Of a stretch of 64,000 nucleotides of DNA, positions 8,257 through 19,200 are shown piece after piece. Source of the DNA: Aureimonas pseudogalii (GTDB taxonomy: Bacteria; Pseudomonadota; Alphaproteobacteria; Rhizobiales; Rhizobiaceae); NCBI RefSeq assembly GCF_014196835.1, contig NZ_JACIEK010000001.1, positions 434,001 through 498,000 on the forward strand, in the 5' to 3' direction. The position numbers were made by a program, and so were the translations under genes. The first letter of the stretch is position 1. The number at the start of each line of letters is the position of its first letter. The notes under the pieces were generated by a model. It was not told the origin of the DNA. It made no database searches and worked only from the letters and a program-made list of their open reading frames with translations.

Positions 8257-8667
8257 ATGCGTCGATTCACCCACATCCTGACAGCGCTCGCCGTGCTCGG
8301 CAGCGGCGTCGCGACCTTCTCGGCGCCGGCCGAAGCGCAGAGCTACCGCCAGCAGCAGCGCTACGTCGAGCGCTTCTGTGCCCGCAATCCCGGCGCGCGA
8401 GACTGCCGCGAGTTCCGACGCGACGCGCGCCGCTGGGACAACCGCCGCTATCAGCGCTGGTATCGCGACAACGAGAGGCGCGACCGCCGCGACGCTGCCA
8501 CCGCCGCGATCTTCGGCCTCGCCGCCGGGGCCGCGCTCGGCGCCGCCGCCTCGTCGGGCGGCAACAGCCAGGCCGCACGCTGCGCCCAGCGCTATCGCAC
8601 CTACGACCCCCGTACCAACACATACGTCGCCAACAGCGCCGGCGAACGCCGGGTCTGCCGGCTCTGA
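8257..8667 (+). CDS. BA14K-like secreted protein
   Basis: This 136-residue protein has an N-terminal signal peptide (cleavage near PAEAQ, residue 28), an Arg/Tyr-rich middle, a short glycine/alanine hydrophobic segment (about 86-98) and a C-terminal CAQRYRTYDPRTNTY...RRVC module. This end, two cysteines around an RYRTYDP core, is the mark of the BA14K family, named after an immunoreactive Brucella protein and reported to have lectin-like properties. The protein is presumably periplasmic or surface-exposed. A second, divergent member is encoded about 550 bases downstream. The molecular role is not established. Confidence 0.8.
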   Translation: MRRFTHILTALAVLGSGVATFSAPAEAQSYRQQQRYVERFCARNPGARDCREFRRDARRWDNRRYQRWYRDNERRDRRDAATAAIFGLAAGAALGAAASSGGNSQAARCAQRYRTYDPRTNTYVANSAGERRVCRL

Positions 8668-8687
8668 TAGGGCGGAGTTTTTCGACG

Positions 8688-8718
8688 GGCCGCATCTCCG
8701 GATGCGGCCTCTCGTTTT
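8688..8718 (+). terminator. Rho-independent terminator after the first BA14K-like gene
   Basis: A 9-bp perfect stem (GGCCGCATC / GATGCGGCC) with a 4-base loop is followed by TCTCGTTTT. It lies 20 bases after the stop codon and fits a factor-independent terminator. Confidence 0.7.
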
Positions 8719-9217
8719 CAAGGTCAGTCGCGGAGGACTTTCTTCGTCGCGGATACGTCGTTCAGAGGGTGCGGTGATCTGAACGACCCGTCGATTCTCG
8801 TTTGACGCCGATATATATTTAAGTCGAACCTGAGGGCTTGGATGGCGGAGTTCGAACTCGTTCGTGCATCAACACGGTCTGCGCCCGGCCATTGCGAAAC
8901 CGAAAGTCCCTCCCGATCCCCTGCCTTTTCCGGTCAGTCCCGCATCGCCCAGAGGATCATTCCGTCTGGCAGATGATACGCTTCTTGTCCTGAGCGGCTC
9001 GCAAGCCGCAATCGCGGCACCGTCTGCCGATGCGACTTCACTCTGGAACGATCGTTGGCGGGATATCGACCTGCCGCCACGGCCCGTGATGAGCTTCATG
9101 TCGGAAACCATCGCGTTCAGCCGACGTTCAACTGGCATAGTGCATTTTCGCGCTATGGGGACTCTCGTGCCGACCATCGGCATCCGGGGTCCGGCATTGA
9201 CCATCGGGAGTTCGATC
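8719..9217. other. Intergenic region between the two BA14K-like genes
   Basis: About 500 bases without a convincing gene. The stretch is less GC-rich than the rest of the window and contains an A/T patch (8811-8822). An open frame runs in from 8864 to the next gene, but its translation lacks any recognisable protein pattern and the downstream ATG at 9218 has a good ribosome binding site. A promoter for the second BA14K-like gene is expected here, but I could not place it. Confidence 0.5.
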
Positions 9218-9718
9218 ATGCGGAAATGGATCTTGACGGCCGCGACCTGCGCGATGGCGCTCGGTGTGGTGGCTCCTGCGGCCAAGGCCGATCCCTGGGG
9301 CTATGGCGGCCCGCAATATCGCGGCGGATATGGCTACGGCGAGCGCCACCATCGGCGCGGCTTCGACGGCGGCGACGCGCTGCTCGGCGGCGCCATCGGG
9401 TTGGCGGCGGGTGCGCTGCTCGGCTCGGCTCTCTCCCAGCCGCAGCCGGCCCCCGTCTACCGCGATCCCTATGCCCAGCCGTACGGCCGGCCGACCTATG
9501 CACGTCCGTCCTACGCGGCACCGGTCTATGTCGATCCGCCGTCCTACGAGGACACTGTGCCCCAGCGCGTCTACCGCGCAGCACCCCGCCGCGTCGAATA
9601 CCGGGATCGCTCGGCCCGCGGCCATATCGAGGCCTGCGTCGACCGCTACGGGTCCTACGATCCCCGCTCCGACACGTTCCTCGGGTATGACGGCTATCGC
9701 CACCGCTGCAATCTCTAG
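9218..9718 (+). CDS. BA14K-like secreted protein
   Basis: This 166-residue protein begins with a Sec signal peptide (cleavage near AAKAD, about residue 24). It continues with a Gly/Tyr/His-rich segment, a glycine-zipper-like hydrophobic stretch (GGAIGLAAGALLGSAL) and a Pro/Tyr-rich linker, and ends with a BA14K-type module: CVDRYGSYDPRSDTF...HRC. The ATG at 9218 is preceded by GGGAG at 9206-9210 with 7-base spacing, which decides the start over upstream in-frame codons. The glycine zipper suggests outer-membrane or membrane association. It shares the C-terminal module with the protein encoded at 8257 but little else. Confidence 0.78.
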   Translation: MRKWILTAATCAMALGVVAPAAKADPWGYGGPQYRGGYGYGERHHRRGFDGGDALLGGAIGLAAGALLGSALSQPQPAPVYRDPYAQPYGRPTYARPSYAAPVYVDPPSYEDTVPQRVYRAAPRRVEYRDRSARGHIEACVDRYGSYDPRSDTFLGYDGYRHRCNL

Positions 9719-9725
9719 CGTTCGA

Positions 9726-9748
9726 GTGAAAGCCGGGTCGGCTTTCAC
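9726..9748 (+). terminator. Hairpin terminator after the second BA14K-like gene
   Basis: A perfect 9-bp inverted repeat (GTGAAAGCC / GGCTTTCAC) with a 5-base loop begins eight bases after the stop codon. There is no T-run, so it may act with Rho or only protect the 3' end. Confidence 0.6.
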
Positions 9749-9981
9749 GTCTGGCAGGATGCGTCGAAGATGCGTTGAAAACGGGCCGGAGCCTCTCTGG
9801 TCGTCTTCGGTCCATCGAAGGGTTCAAGCGGTCACGAAACGGGCGGTCGGGGCGTCCGCCCGCTTCGCCGCGCCGGACCATAACACCACGTCGACAGACC
9901 GCGGCGCCTCACAACCGACTTGGTCCCACCGATCGACCATCACGACCGGCAACCGACTCATCCGGCAATCCAACGCGTGAA
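9749..9981. other. Intergenic region with no recognised gene
   Basis: About 230 bases between two hairpins. It includes a small GGGCGG/CCGCCC inverted repeat near 9841-9861. No protein-like frame and no tRNA-like fold were seen. Confidence 0.4.
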
Positions 9982-10010
9982 GAAGGCGCCCCGTCCGACG
10001 GGGCGCCTTC
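9982..10010. terminator. Strong hairpin, probable bidirectional terminator
   Basis: GAAGGCGCCCCGTC and its exact reverse complement are separated by a single base, giving a stem of at least 11 bp once a loop is allowed. It lies 49 bases beyond the coxM stop codon on the minus strand and also faces transcription from the plus strand. Confidence 0.65.
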
Positions 10011-10059
10011 GTTCGTTCCTACGCTCGTTCACCGTCCGTACCCGGTGAAGGCTTCGCCG

Positions 10060-10863
10060 TCAGCCCCGTGCCTTGCGCACGGCGCGCTGCGTCACCACCG
10101 TCACGAGGTGCGCGCGATACTCCGACGTTCCGTGGATGTCGCCGATCATGTCGCCGGCCGGCACCGTCAGCCCGCTCACCGCCTCGGCGTCGAAGCGCTT
10201 CGAGAGCGCGCCTTCCGCCTCGCTCCAGCGGAACGCGCCGTTCGAGCCAGCGCCCGTCACCCCGACGCGAACCTCCGAGCCTCGTTTCGCGACATAGACG
10301 CCGCACATCGCGTAGCGCGACGCCGGATTGCGGAACTTCTCGTAAGCCGAGGCGTCCGGCGCCTCGAACGACACCGCCGTGACGATCTCGTCCTCCTCCA
10401 GCGCCGTCTCGAACAGGCCGAGGAAATAGTCGTCGGCGCCGATCTCGCGCCGGTCGGTGTGGATCGTGCCGCCGAGCGCCAGCAGCGCGGCCGGGTAGTC
10501 GGCCGCCGGGTCGAAATTGGCGACGACGCCGCCCATCGTGCCCATGTGCCGCACGGCGGGATCGCCGATGAGTTCGGCGAGCCCCGTGAAGCCCGGCGCG
10601 ACGGCCGCGATCTCGGCGGAGGTCGCGACCTCGAAATGCGTGGCGCCGCCGCCGATCCGCACGTGCCGGCCGTCCACCGCGATGCCCTTCATCTCCTTGA
10701 TATGGCGAAGATCGATGAGCGCGCCGGGCGCCGCGAGGCGCGCCTTCATCGTCGGGATCAGCGTCATCCCGCCCGCGAGATACTTGCCCTCTCCGCCGGA
10801 CTGCGTGAGGGCGGCGGCCGCTTCACCGAGCGAGGTCGGGCGCTTGTATTGGGTCTGGTACAT
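10060..10863 (-). CDS. coxM: Molybdenum hydroxylase FAD subunit (CoxM-like)
   Basis: This 267-residue protein is the FAD-binding medium subunit of a xanthine dehydrogenase / CO dehydrogenase-family enzyme. The two FAD-contacting motifs are present in family-typical positions: AGGMT near residue 31 (compare AGGHS in CoxM) and TMGGVVAN near residue 111. It passes electrons from the iron-sulfur subunit to a quinone or other acceptor. I chose ATG 10863; an upstream extension would overlap coxL extensively and has no family resemblance. It is the last gene of coxS-coxL-coxM, starting 20 bases after coxL ends. Confidence 0.88.
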   Translation of the reverse strand: MYQTQYKRPTSLGEAAAALTQSGGEGKYLAGGMTLIPTMKARLAAPGALIDLRHIKEMKGIAVDGRHVRIGGGATHFEVATSAEIAAVAPGFTGLAELIGDPAVRHMGTMGGVVANFDPAADYPAALLALGGTIHTDRREIGADDYFLGLFETALEEDEIVTAVSFEAPDASAYEKFRNPASRYAMCGVYVAKRGSEVRVGVTGAGSNGAFRWSEAEGALSKRFDAEAVSGLTVPAGDMIGDIHGTSEYRAHLVTVVTQRAVRKARG

Positions 10864-10883
10864 CGGATCGTTCCCTCTCGCCG

Positions 10884-13238
10884 TCAGGCCGCCGACCGGG
10901 CCGCGTGGATCGCGCGCCAGACCTTTTCGGGGGTCGCGGGCATCGACAGGTCGTTGTTGCCGATCGCGTCGGTGATGGCGTTGATCACGGCCGGCGGCGA
11001 GCCGATGGCGCCGGCCTCGCCGCAACCCTTGATGCCCAGCGGATTGGTGGTGCAGGGCGTCTCGGTGGTGAGAACGTCGAACATCGGCAGGTCCCAGGCC
11101 CGCGGCATCGCGTAGTCGTTGTAGGAAGCCGAGACCAGCTGCCCGCTGTCGTCATAGTGCGTGCCCTCGAGCAACGCCTGACCGATGCCCTGCGCAAGGC
11201 CGCCATGCACCTGCCCCTCGACGATCATCGGGTTGATGATCCGGCCGAAATCGTCGGCCGCGACGAACTGGATGATCTCGGTGGTGCCGGTCTCCGGGTC
11301 GACCTCGACCTCGCAGATGTAGGTGCCCGCCGGGAAGGTGAAGTTCTGTGGGTCGTAGAACGCGCCTTCCTTCAGGCCCGGCTCCATTCCGTCGGGCAGG
11401 TTGTGCCCGGTATAGGCGCCGAGCGCGACCTCGTGCCAGGCGAGCTTGCGGTCGGTGCCCGCCACCTTCACCTCGCCGTTCTCGATCACGATGTCCTCGT
11501 CGGAGGCTTCGAGAAGATGGGCGGCGATCTTCTTGGCCTTGGCCTCCACCTTATCGAGCGCCTTGGCGATGGCCGACATGCCGACCGCGCCGGAGCGCGA
11601 GCCGTAGGTGCCCATGCCGAACTGCACCTTGTCGGTGTCGCCGTGGATCACCTGCACGTTGTCGATGGGCAGGCCGAAGCGCTCGGCGATGAGCTGGGCG
11701 AACGTGGTCTCGTGGCCCTGCCCGTGGCTGTGCGAGCCCGTCAGGATCTCGATCGTGCCGACCGGATTGACCCGCACCTCCGCCGATTCCCAGAGACCGA
11801 CGCCTGCGCCGAGCGAGCCGACGGCCTTGGAGGGCGCGATGCCGCAGGCCTCGATGTAGCAGGAGAAGCCGATGCCGCGCAGCTTGCCGCGCGCCTTCGC
11901 CTCCGCCCGCCGCGCCTCGAAGCCCGCCATGTCGGCGGCCTTCAGCCCTGCATCCAGCGTCGCGCCGAAATCGCCGGTGTCGTAGTTCATGATCACGGGC
12001 GTCTGGTGCGGGAAGGACGTGATGAAATTCTTTCGGCGGAACTCGGCCGGCGACTGGCCGAGTTCGCGCGCCGCCGTCTCGACGAGGCGCTCCACCACGT
12101 AGGTCGCCTCTGGCCGGCCAGCGCCGCGATAGGCGTCCACCGGCACGGTGTTGGTGTAGACCGCCTTCACGTTGGCGTGGATCGCAGGGATGTCGTACTG
12201 GCCCGAGAGCAGCGTCGCATAGAGGTAGGTCGGCGTCGCCGAGGAGAAGAGCGACATGTAGGCGCCGAGATTGGCGATCGTTCCGACCTTCAGGCCGATG
12301 ATGCGTCCGTCCGCATCCATGGCCAGTTCGGCATGGGTCTGATGGTCGCGCCCGTGAGCGTCGCTGAGGAAGGCCTCGGAGCGGTCGGAGGTCCATTTCA
12401 CGGGAACGCCGGTGCGCTTGGACGCCCAGAGGCAGACGATCTCCTCGGGGTAGATGTAGATCTTCGAGCCGAAGCCGCCGCCAACGTCGGGCGCGATGAC
12501 GCGCAGCTTATGCTCCGGCGCCACGTTGTAGAAGGCGCTCATCACCAGCCGCGCCACGTGCGGGTTCTGCGACGTCGTCCAGCAGGTGTAATGGTCGTCG
12601 GCCGCCTCGTAATGGCCGAGCGCGGCGCGCGGCTCCATCGCGTTGGGGATCAGCCGATTGTTGACGATGTCGAGCCGCGTCACGTGGGCGGCCCGGGCGA
12701 AGGCCTCGTCCGTGGCCTTCTCGTCGCCGATCTCCCAGTCGAAGATCAGGTTGCCCGGCGCTTCCGGATGCAGCTGCGGAGCGCCCTCCTTCAGCGCCTT
12801 GGCGGCGTCGACCACGGCGCCGAGCACCTCGTAGTCGACCTCCACGGCCTCGGCGGCGTCGCGCGCCTGCGCCTTCGTATCGGCGACCACCACGGCGACG
12901 GTCTGCCCGACATGGCGCACCGAGCCGACCGCGAGCGCCGGCCAGGCGCCCATCTTCATGCCCGTGCCGTCCTTCGAGGACACGGCCCATCCGCAGATGA
13001 GATTGCCGATCCCGTCGCCGGTCAGCTGTTCGCCGTCGAGAATGTCGATGACGCCCTTCATCGCTCGCGCCGCCGCGGTGTCGATGCCGCGGATCTTCGC
13101 GTGAGCATGGGGCGAGCGCACGAAGGCGGCGTATTTCATGCCGGGAACGACCATGTCGTCCGTGTAGCGGCCGCGGCCGGTGATGAACCGCCGGTCTTCC
13201 TTGCGCAGAACGCGCGCGCCGATGCCTTCGACACCCAT
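10884..13238 (-). CDS. coxL: Molybdenum hydroxylase large subunit (CoxL-like, Form II)
   Basis: This 784-residue protein is the molybdopterin-cytosine-dinucleotide subunit of an aerobic CO dehydrogenase-like molybdenum hydroxylase. The active-site loop reads AYRGAGR (residues 369-375). True CO-oxidising Form I CoxL has AYxCSFR with the Cu-ligand cysteine, while AYRGAGR defines the Form II or putative group. It also shows the GGGFGSK Mo-binding motif (about 250) and GCGEAGAIG near the C-terminus with the catalytic Glu. The substrate is therefore not established and may be an aldehyde or heterocycle rather than CO. It follows coxS by 84 bases. Confidence 0.9.
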   Translation of the reverse strand: MGVEGIGARVLRKEDRRFITGRGRYTDDMVVPGMKYAAFVRSPHAHAKIRGIDTAAARAMKGVIDILDGEQLTGDGIGNLICGWAVSSKDGTGMKMGAWPALAVGSVRHVGQTVAVVVADTKAQARDAAEAVEVDYEVLGAVVDAAKALKEGAPQLHPEAPGNLIFDWEIGDEKATDEAFARAAHVTRLDIVNNRLIPNAMEPRAALGHYEAADDHYTCWTTSQNPHVARLVMSAFYNVAPEHKLRVIAPDVGGGFGSKIYIYPEEIVCLWASKRTGVPVKWTSDRSEAFLSDAHGRDHQTHAELAMDADGRIIGLKVGTIANLGAYMSLFSSATPTYLYATLLSGQYDIPAIHANVKAVYTNTVPVDAYRGAGRPEATYVVERLVETAARELGQSPAEFRRKNFITSFPHQTPVIMNYDTGDFGATLDAGLKAADMAGFEARRAEAKARGKLRGIGFSCYIEACGIAPSKAVGSLGAGVGLWESAEVRVNPVGTIEILTGSHSHGQGHETTFAQLIAERFGLPIDNVQVIHGDTDKVQFGMGTYGSRSGAVGMSAIAKALDKVEAKAKKIAAHLLEASDEDIVIENGEVKVAGTDRKLAWHEVALGAYTGHNLPDGMEPGLKEGAFYDPQNFTFPAGTYICEVEVDPETGTTEIIQFVAADDFGRIINPMIVEGQVHGGLAQGIGQALLEGTHYDDSGQLVSASYNDYAMPRAWDLPMFDVLTTETPCTTNPLGIKGCGEAGAIGSPPAVINAITDAIGNNDLSMPATPEKVWRAIHAARSAA

Positions 13239-13322
13239 GACGAGATCCTCCCGAGATCGCTGCGGGCGGCGCTCGCGGCGCCCTCCAGGCGCCGGCGCGG
13301 CCCGATAGAGAAAGCCTGCGGC

Positions 13323-13823
<501 letters not shown>

Positions 13824-14300
13824 GCACGTCCTCCCCCGGGCCGCGGCGAACGCGGCCTAATCCTCCGGCGTCGCACGGCATTCGACCGGCCGGCGAGCCC
13901 CGCGAATGGCGGGCGTTGGGCTCTCGCCCTCGCCTCGTTCTCATCGCGTTCCACCGGAGATTGCTCTGCCGTTTCGAGCCTCGCAAGCGAAATCTGGAAT
14001 CCTTCCATCTTGGCCGCAGGCCTCGATTCGAGCGCCGGCACCGGCTGCGTCGAAACGACACGCCGCCGCAGAACGACCGGGTTTGGCGCCAATCCGAGGG
14101 CGGCGCGCGAAGACTGTGGCGCAAGTCCCACAAAAGGTTCGGCGATTGATCGGCGGGCCGAGGTGGCGGTTGTCATTTGGGGTGGGTCCGGCATTTTGAT
14201 GGAGACGTGCTCGGGAGCGCGATGGTCGAGAGAGGGTTCGCACGGGGTGCGGCGCTCGTTCGCCCGGTGGCGGAGCAATCCGTCACGGTTCCCGGTTCTG
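13824..14300. other. Divergent intergenic region between coxS and tamA
   Basis: This 477-base region lies between divergent genes and should contain promoters for both. No clear -35/-10 pair, operator or hairpin stood out to me. Open frames continue through it on both strands, but their translations are Arg/Pro-rich without family features, and I do not call a gene here. Confidence 0.45.
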
Positions 14301-16286
14301 ATGGCATCCGGCGAAGAGAGCGTTCCTGCGTTGTTTGAGAGCTTGAAGCGTCGCCGTCTTCCCGTCCTGTTCGCCCTTCTCGCGGCGACCTTGGCGGGCC
14401 CGCTCGTGCCGGCGCCCGCGCAGGCGTTCGAGATCTTCGGCATCACGCTGTTCGGCAAGAAGGAAGCCGATCCCGCGATCACCGACCCCGTCGAGTACAC
14501 GGCGACGCTGACGGTGGCGCCGGAGAACGAGGACCTGCAGGAGGTTCTGGAAAAGGCCTCCTCGCTGGTGGCCGACGAGGACGAGCCGGTCTCGGGCTCG
14601 CTCGGGCTACTCGCCAAGGCCAAGAACGACCGGCGCCGGCTCGTGGCGGCGCTCTACGAGAACTCGCGGTACGACGGCCTCGTGACGATCCGCATCGAGG
14701 GGCGCGACGTCGCCGACCTCCTGCCTGACGCCGCGTTCGACACCTCGCGCCCGGTGCCTGTCGAGATCACCGTCGATCCCGGCCAGCTCTTCACCGTGGG
14801 CCGCGTGTCGATCGACGCCAACGGCGTGCCGCTCGATCCCAAGACCTACGATCTGGCGCCGGGCTCGGCGGCCGATTCCACGCGCATCCTCGCCGCCGAA
14901 GGGCGCATCCTAGAGGCCCTGCGCAACGAAGGCCGCCCCTTCGTGGCCCTGACCGAGCGCAGCGTCGTTGCCGACAGCGCCACGGCCACGGTCGATCTGT
15001 CGCTGCGCATCTCGCCCGGCGAGCCCGTGCCCTTCGGCCAGACCTTCGTCGACGGCACCACGCGGATGGACCCGGGCTTCGTCGCCTTCATGGCCGGCAT
15101 CGAGCCGGGCACGCCCTATTCCACCGCCGCGCTGGAGACCGCGCGCAAGCGGCTGGTCGATCTCAACGTCTTCTCCAACGTCAGCGTGCGCGCCAGCGAC
15201 GCGCAGGCTGCCGACGGCACGCTGCCGCTGCAGGTCACCGTCGCCGAGCGCAAGCGCCATGTCTTCGGCGCCGGCGCCACCTTCTCCAACACCGAAGGGG
15301 CCGGCGCCAACGCCTATTGGGAGGACCGCAACGTCTTCGGCCGTGCCGAGAGCCTGCGCATCGAGGGCGCGGTGTCGCGCATCGGTGCCAACACGCTGTC
15401 GGACACCGGCCGCGAGACCGACGGGTTCGACTACCGGCTCGCAGGCGTCTTCCGCAAGCCGGGCGTCCTCGGGCCCGATTCCGTCTATGTGGGATCGCTG
15501 ATCGGCCTGAAGGAGCAGCCGCTCGCCTACGACCGCACCTCGGTCGCCTTCACCAACGGCGTCGAATATTCGATCGACGCCCGGCAGCGCCTGACGGTCA
15601 ACGTCGTCGCCGAGTACGAGACGATCACCGACTATCTCGTCTCCGACGAGGAGTTCATCATCGCCTCGGTGCCGGTGACCTACACGTTCGATTCGCGCGA
15701 CGACAAGCTGAACCCGACCAGCGGCTTCCTCGCCAAGCTGGCGGCGGAGCCGGGCTACGAGATCAACGGTTCGGTGCCTTTCGTGAAGGGCCGGGCCGAC
15801 GCCTCGGCCTATTTCTCCTTCGACGACGACGGCCGCTTCGTGCTGGCCGGGCGCGTCGGCTACGGCGCGGTGGTCGGCGCCGACCTGCAGGAGGTTCCCA
15901 ACGACCGCCGCTTCTATGCCGGCGGCGGCGGCTCGGTGCGCGGCTACGTGTTCCAGTCGATCGGTCCCTACTACCCCTCGATCCCGCTGCCGGGCACCAA
16001 CCCCAATTTCGTCGACACGCCCACCGGCGGCCTCTCGGTCTTCGAGGCGTCGGCAGAGCTTCGCTTCAAGGTCACCGACAACATCCAGATCGTGCCCTTC
16101 GTGGATGCCGGCACGGTGGGCGAGGATCTCGCCCCGGACTTCGGCAACCTGAAGATCGGCGCGGGCGTCGGTGCCCGCTACATGACCGGCTTCGGCCCCA
16201 TCCGGGTCGATGTCGGCATTCCCCTCGATCCCGGCCCGCGCGATGGATCCTTCCAGATCTATGCCGGCATCGGACAGGCCTTCTGA
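14301..16286 (+). CDS. tamA: TamA, outer-membrane translocation and assembly module protein
   Basis: This 661-residue Omp85-family protein has a signal peptide ending near PAQAF, POTRA domains (to about residue 350) and a C-terminal 16-strand barrel ending in the aromatic IYAGIGQAF. The motif VRGYVFQSIGP corresponds to the conserved (V/I)RGY loop of Omp85 proteins. With TamB it helps assemble some outer-membrane proteins or move lipids between membranes. I set the start at ATG 14301; a TTG at 14332, preceded by a purine-rich GAAGAGAG, would place the start closer to the signal peptide and is a real alternative. tamB begins in the stop codon (TGATG). Confidence 0.88.
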   Translation: MASGEESVPALFESLKRRRLPVLFALLAATLAGPLVPAPAQAFEIFGITLFGKKEADPAITDPVEYTATLTVAPENEDLQEVLEKASSLVADEDEPVSGSLGLLAKAKNDRRRLVAALYENSRYDGLVTIRIEGRDVADLLPDAAFDTSRPVPVEITVDPGQLFTVGRVSIDANGVPLDPKTYDLAPGSAADSTRILAAEGRILEALRNEGRPFVALTERSVVADSATATVDLSLRISPGEPVPFGQTFVDGTTRMDPGFVAFMAGIEPGTPYSTAALETARKRLVDLNVFSNVSVRASDAQAADGTLPLQVTVAERKRHVFGAGATFSNTEGAGANAYWEDRNVFGRAESLRIEGAVSRIGANTLSDTGRETDGFDYRLAGVFRKPGVLGPDSVYVGSLIGLKEQPLAYDRTSVAFTNGVEYSIDARQRLTVNVVAEYETITDYLVSDEEFIIASVPVTYTFDSRDDKLNPTSGFLAKLAAEPGYEINGSVPFVKGRADASAYFSFDDDGRFVLAGRVGYGAVVGADLQEVPNDRRFYAGGGGSVRGYVFQSIGPYYPSIPLPGTNPNFVDTPTGGLSVFEASAELRFKVTDNIQIVPFVDAGTVGEDLAPDFGNLKIGAGVGARYMTGFGPIRVDVGIPLDPGPRDGSFQIYAGIGQAF

Positions 16287-19200
16287 TGATCATGCGCGCC
16301 CTTGCCCCCCTCGCCGCGCGCCTGCGCCTCGTGCTGATCATGGCGCTCGCCCTGCCGGCGATCCTCGCGGCGCAGCCCGCCCGCGCCCAGTTCCTCGCCG
16401 GGCAGTTGGAGAGCCTTCTTTCCACCGACGAGCGCATCGTGAAGATTGAGGGCCTGAGCGGCGCCCTGTCGGGCAACGTGCGCATCGAACAGCTGACCGT
16501 CGCCGACCGCGACGGCGTCTGGCTGACGGCCCGCGATCTGGCGCTCGACTGGTCGCCGCTCGCGCTCGTACGCAAGACCGTGTCGATCGACAATCTTGCC
16601 GCCGCGCAGATCATGCTCGACCGCCTGCCCCGTGCCTCCACGGCCCCGGCCGACGAGAGCGCCGGCGGCTTCTCCCTGCCCTCGATCACGGCCCGCGTCG
16701 GGCGCATCGCCATCGCCGAGTTCGTGCTTGGCGAAGCGGTGGCCGGCGTTCCCGCCCGCCTCTCGGCCGAAGCTTCGCTCAATCTCGCGCCCGATCCCGC
16801 CCAGCTCGACGCCAACGCCCGCGTCCAGCGGCTCGATCAGCCGGGCGAGGTGTCGCTGCGCCTCGGCTTCCAACCCGACGCCAACCGGCTGGAGATCGCC
16901 GTCAATGCCAGCGAGCCGGCGGGCGGGCTGGTTGCGAACCTCCTCAAGCTGCCCGGCGCGCCGCCGGTGACGCTCGCCGTGACCGGCTCGGGTCCGTTCG
17001 ACGATTTCGCGGCGAACGGCACGCTCGATCTCGGCACCGAGCGCGCCGCGACGCTCCAGGCGAACGTGCGCAACGGCACCGAAGGCCGGCGCGTCGAAGC
17101 CTCGTTGACCGCCCTCAGCGCGCCTTTCGTGCCGCAGGCCTATCTCGGCGTCGTCGGCGAGAATCTCGCCCTCGACGCCAACGTGCTGCTGCGCTCCGAC
17201 GGCGTCGTCGCGATCGACACCGGCCGCCTCGTCTCCGGCGCTCTCCAGGTGACGGCCGCCGGCACGCTCGACCGCAGCGGCAGCGCCAACGACCTCCAGG
17301 TGACGCTGCGCACCGATGCCGGCAATCCCGTGGCGCTCAGCTTCGGCTCGGCGGGGTCGCAGACCGCGCTGGAACTCTCCAGCCTCGACGCCACGCTGAA
17401 GGGCGCCTTCGCCGCCGCCGCGCTCGACGTGTCGGCCGCCGCGCGCACCGCCGGCTTCGAGGACTACGTCCTCAACGACGTGACCGCCAACGCGGTGAGC
17501 TCTGCCTTCGACCTCAACAATCTCGCGGGGCCGCTCACCCTCGTCGCCCGCGCCCGCAACGCCACGGTCGCCAACACCGCGACCGGACGGGCGCAACTCG
17601 TCGCCTCGCGCGTGCTGGAGGGCCCGATCGCGCTCGACGCGGCGGGGGCGCTGACCGCCGACGGTATCACCTTCGACACCGCCCGCCTCACCACGGGCGC
17701 GGCCGAGCTTTCGCTCGCCGGTCAGGCGGCGCTGAACTTCTCCACCTTCCAGCTGCAGATCGACAGCGCCTTCGAGACCGCCGCCTTGGAGCCGCATGCC
17801 GAGCCCTATGTCGGGACGCGCGTGCGCATTGCCGGCAACGCCCGGCGCGGCAGCGACGGCTCGCTCGGCGTCGAAAACCTCGTGGTGGACGGCGACGCGC
17901 TCGACATCGGGGGCTCCGCCAGCCTCACCGGCGAGACGATCGCAGCCGCCATCACCGGCCAGCTCAATCAGGCCGCGATCGCCCAGTCCGGACTCGACGG
18001 CTCCGCCAGCTTCACGCTGAACGCCTCCGGCACGACGAGCGCGCCGATGATCGATCTCACGGCCAGCGCCAGCGATCTCCTCGTCGCCGGGCGTTCGCTG
18101 AACGACCTCAACGCCCGCATACAGGGCACCTTCGCGCCCGACGCGCCCTCCGGCACGATCGCGGTGGGAGGCACCTACAACGGCGCGCCGCTGGCCCTCA
18201 CCGCCGATCTCGCCAGCGAGGGCGGGCAGCGGCTGCTGCGCAACCTGCTCCTGCGTCAGGGCGAGAACCGCATAGAGGGCCAGCTCGCCCTCGACGACGA
18301 GAACCGCCCCTCCGGCAACCTGCGCATCGCCGTGCCGAACGCCGCGACGCTGCTGGCGCTCGCCGGCCAGACCGGCTCCGGCGATCTCTCGGGCACGCTG
18401 AACTTCGCGGTCGGCAACGGCGGCACGCCCGTCGCCGACGTGGCGCTGCGGTCGAACGGCCTGACGCTCGGCACGAACGAGCTGAGCGACGCCGCGATCG
18501 ACCTGCGCCTCACCGACTTCCTCGCCCGCCCGCTCGCCGCCGGCACGGTGCGCGCCGGGGCCCTTCGCGCCGGCACGTTGAACGCCGAGCGGCTCGACGC
18601 CTCGCTCGCCACCGTCAATCAGGCGACCGCCGTCAACGCGACGGTGCGGCTGAACGAGGTGCCGGTGCGCCTCTCCACCGACATTGCCTTCACCGATGCC
18701 GGCACCGTCCTCGACCTTCGCACGCTCGAAGCCGCCATTCCCGACGCGGCGCTCTCGCTCGCCGAGCCCGCGACGATCACGCTGGGGTCGCTGCGCACCA
18801 CGATTTCGCCGCTTCGGCTCGATGCGGCCGGCGGTTCGCTGACGGTCGAGGGCTCGCTCGGCGAGCGCTACGATCTGCGCCTCGCGCTCGACCGCTTCCC
18901 CGCCGCGATCGCCAATCCCGCCGTCTCGGGCCTCGCGGCGTCCGGCACGCTAAGCGGCACGGCGTCGCTCACCGGGCTCTCGGCAGCGCCCGACGCCGAT
19001 TTCGACCTCACCGCCGACGCGCTCGCGACCTCGCAGACGCGCGCGGCCGAGATCGCCGCGGTGGACGCGGCGCTGCGCGGTCGTTATCGCGACGGCACGG
19101 CGACGCTCACCGCCGCGCGTGTCGATCTCGGAACCGGCTCCATCGACGCCACCGGCACGGTGGGCCAGTCGCTCGACCTCGCGCTTCGCCTCACCGACAT

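Noticed and set aside
8799-8825. TTTGAC next to an AT-rich run as a promoter
   Set aside because: No -10 hexamer is found at 16-18 bases spacing; the AT-rich run is far too close.
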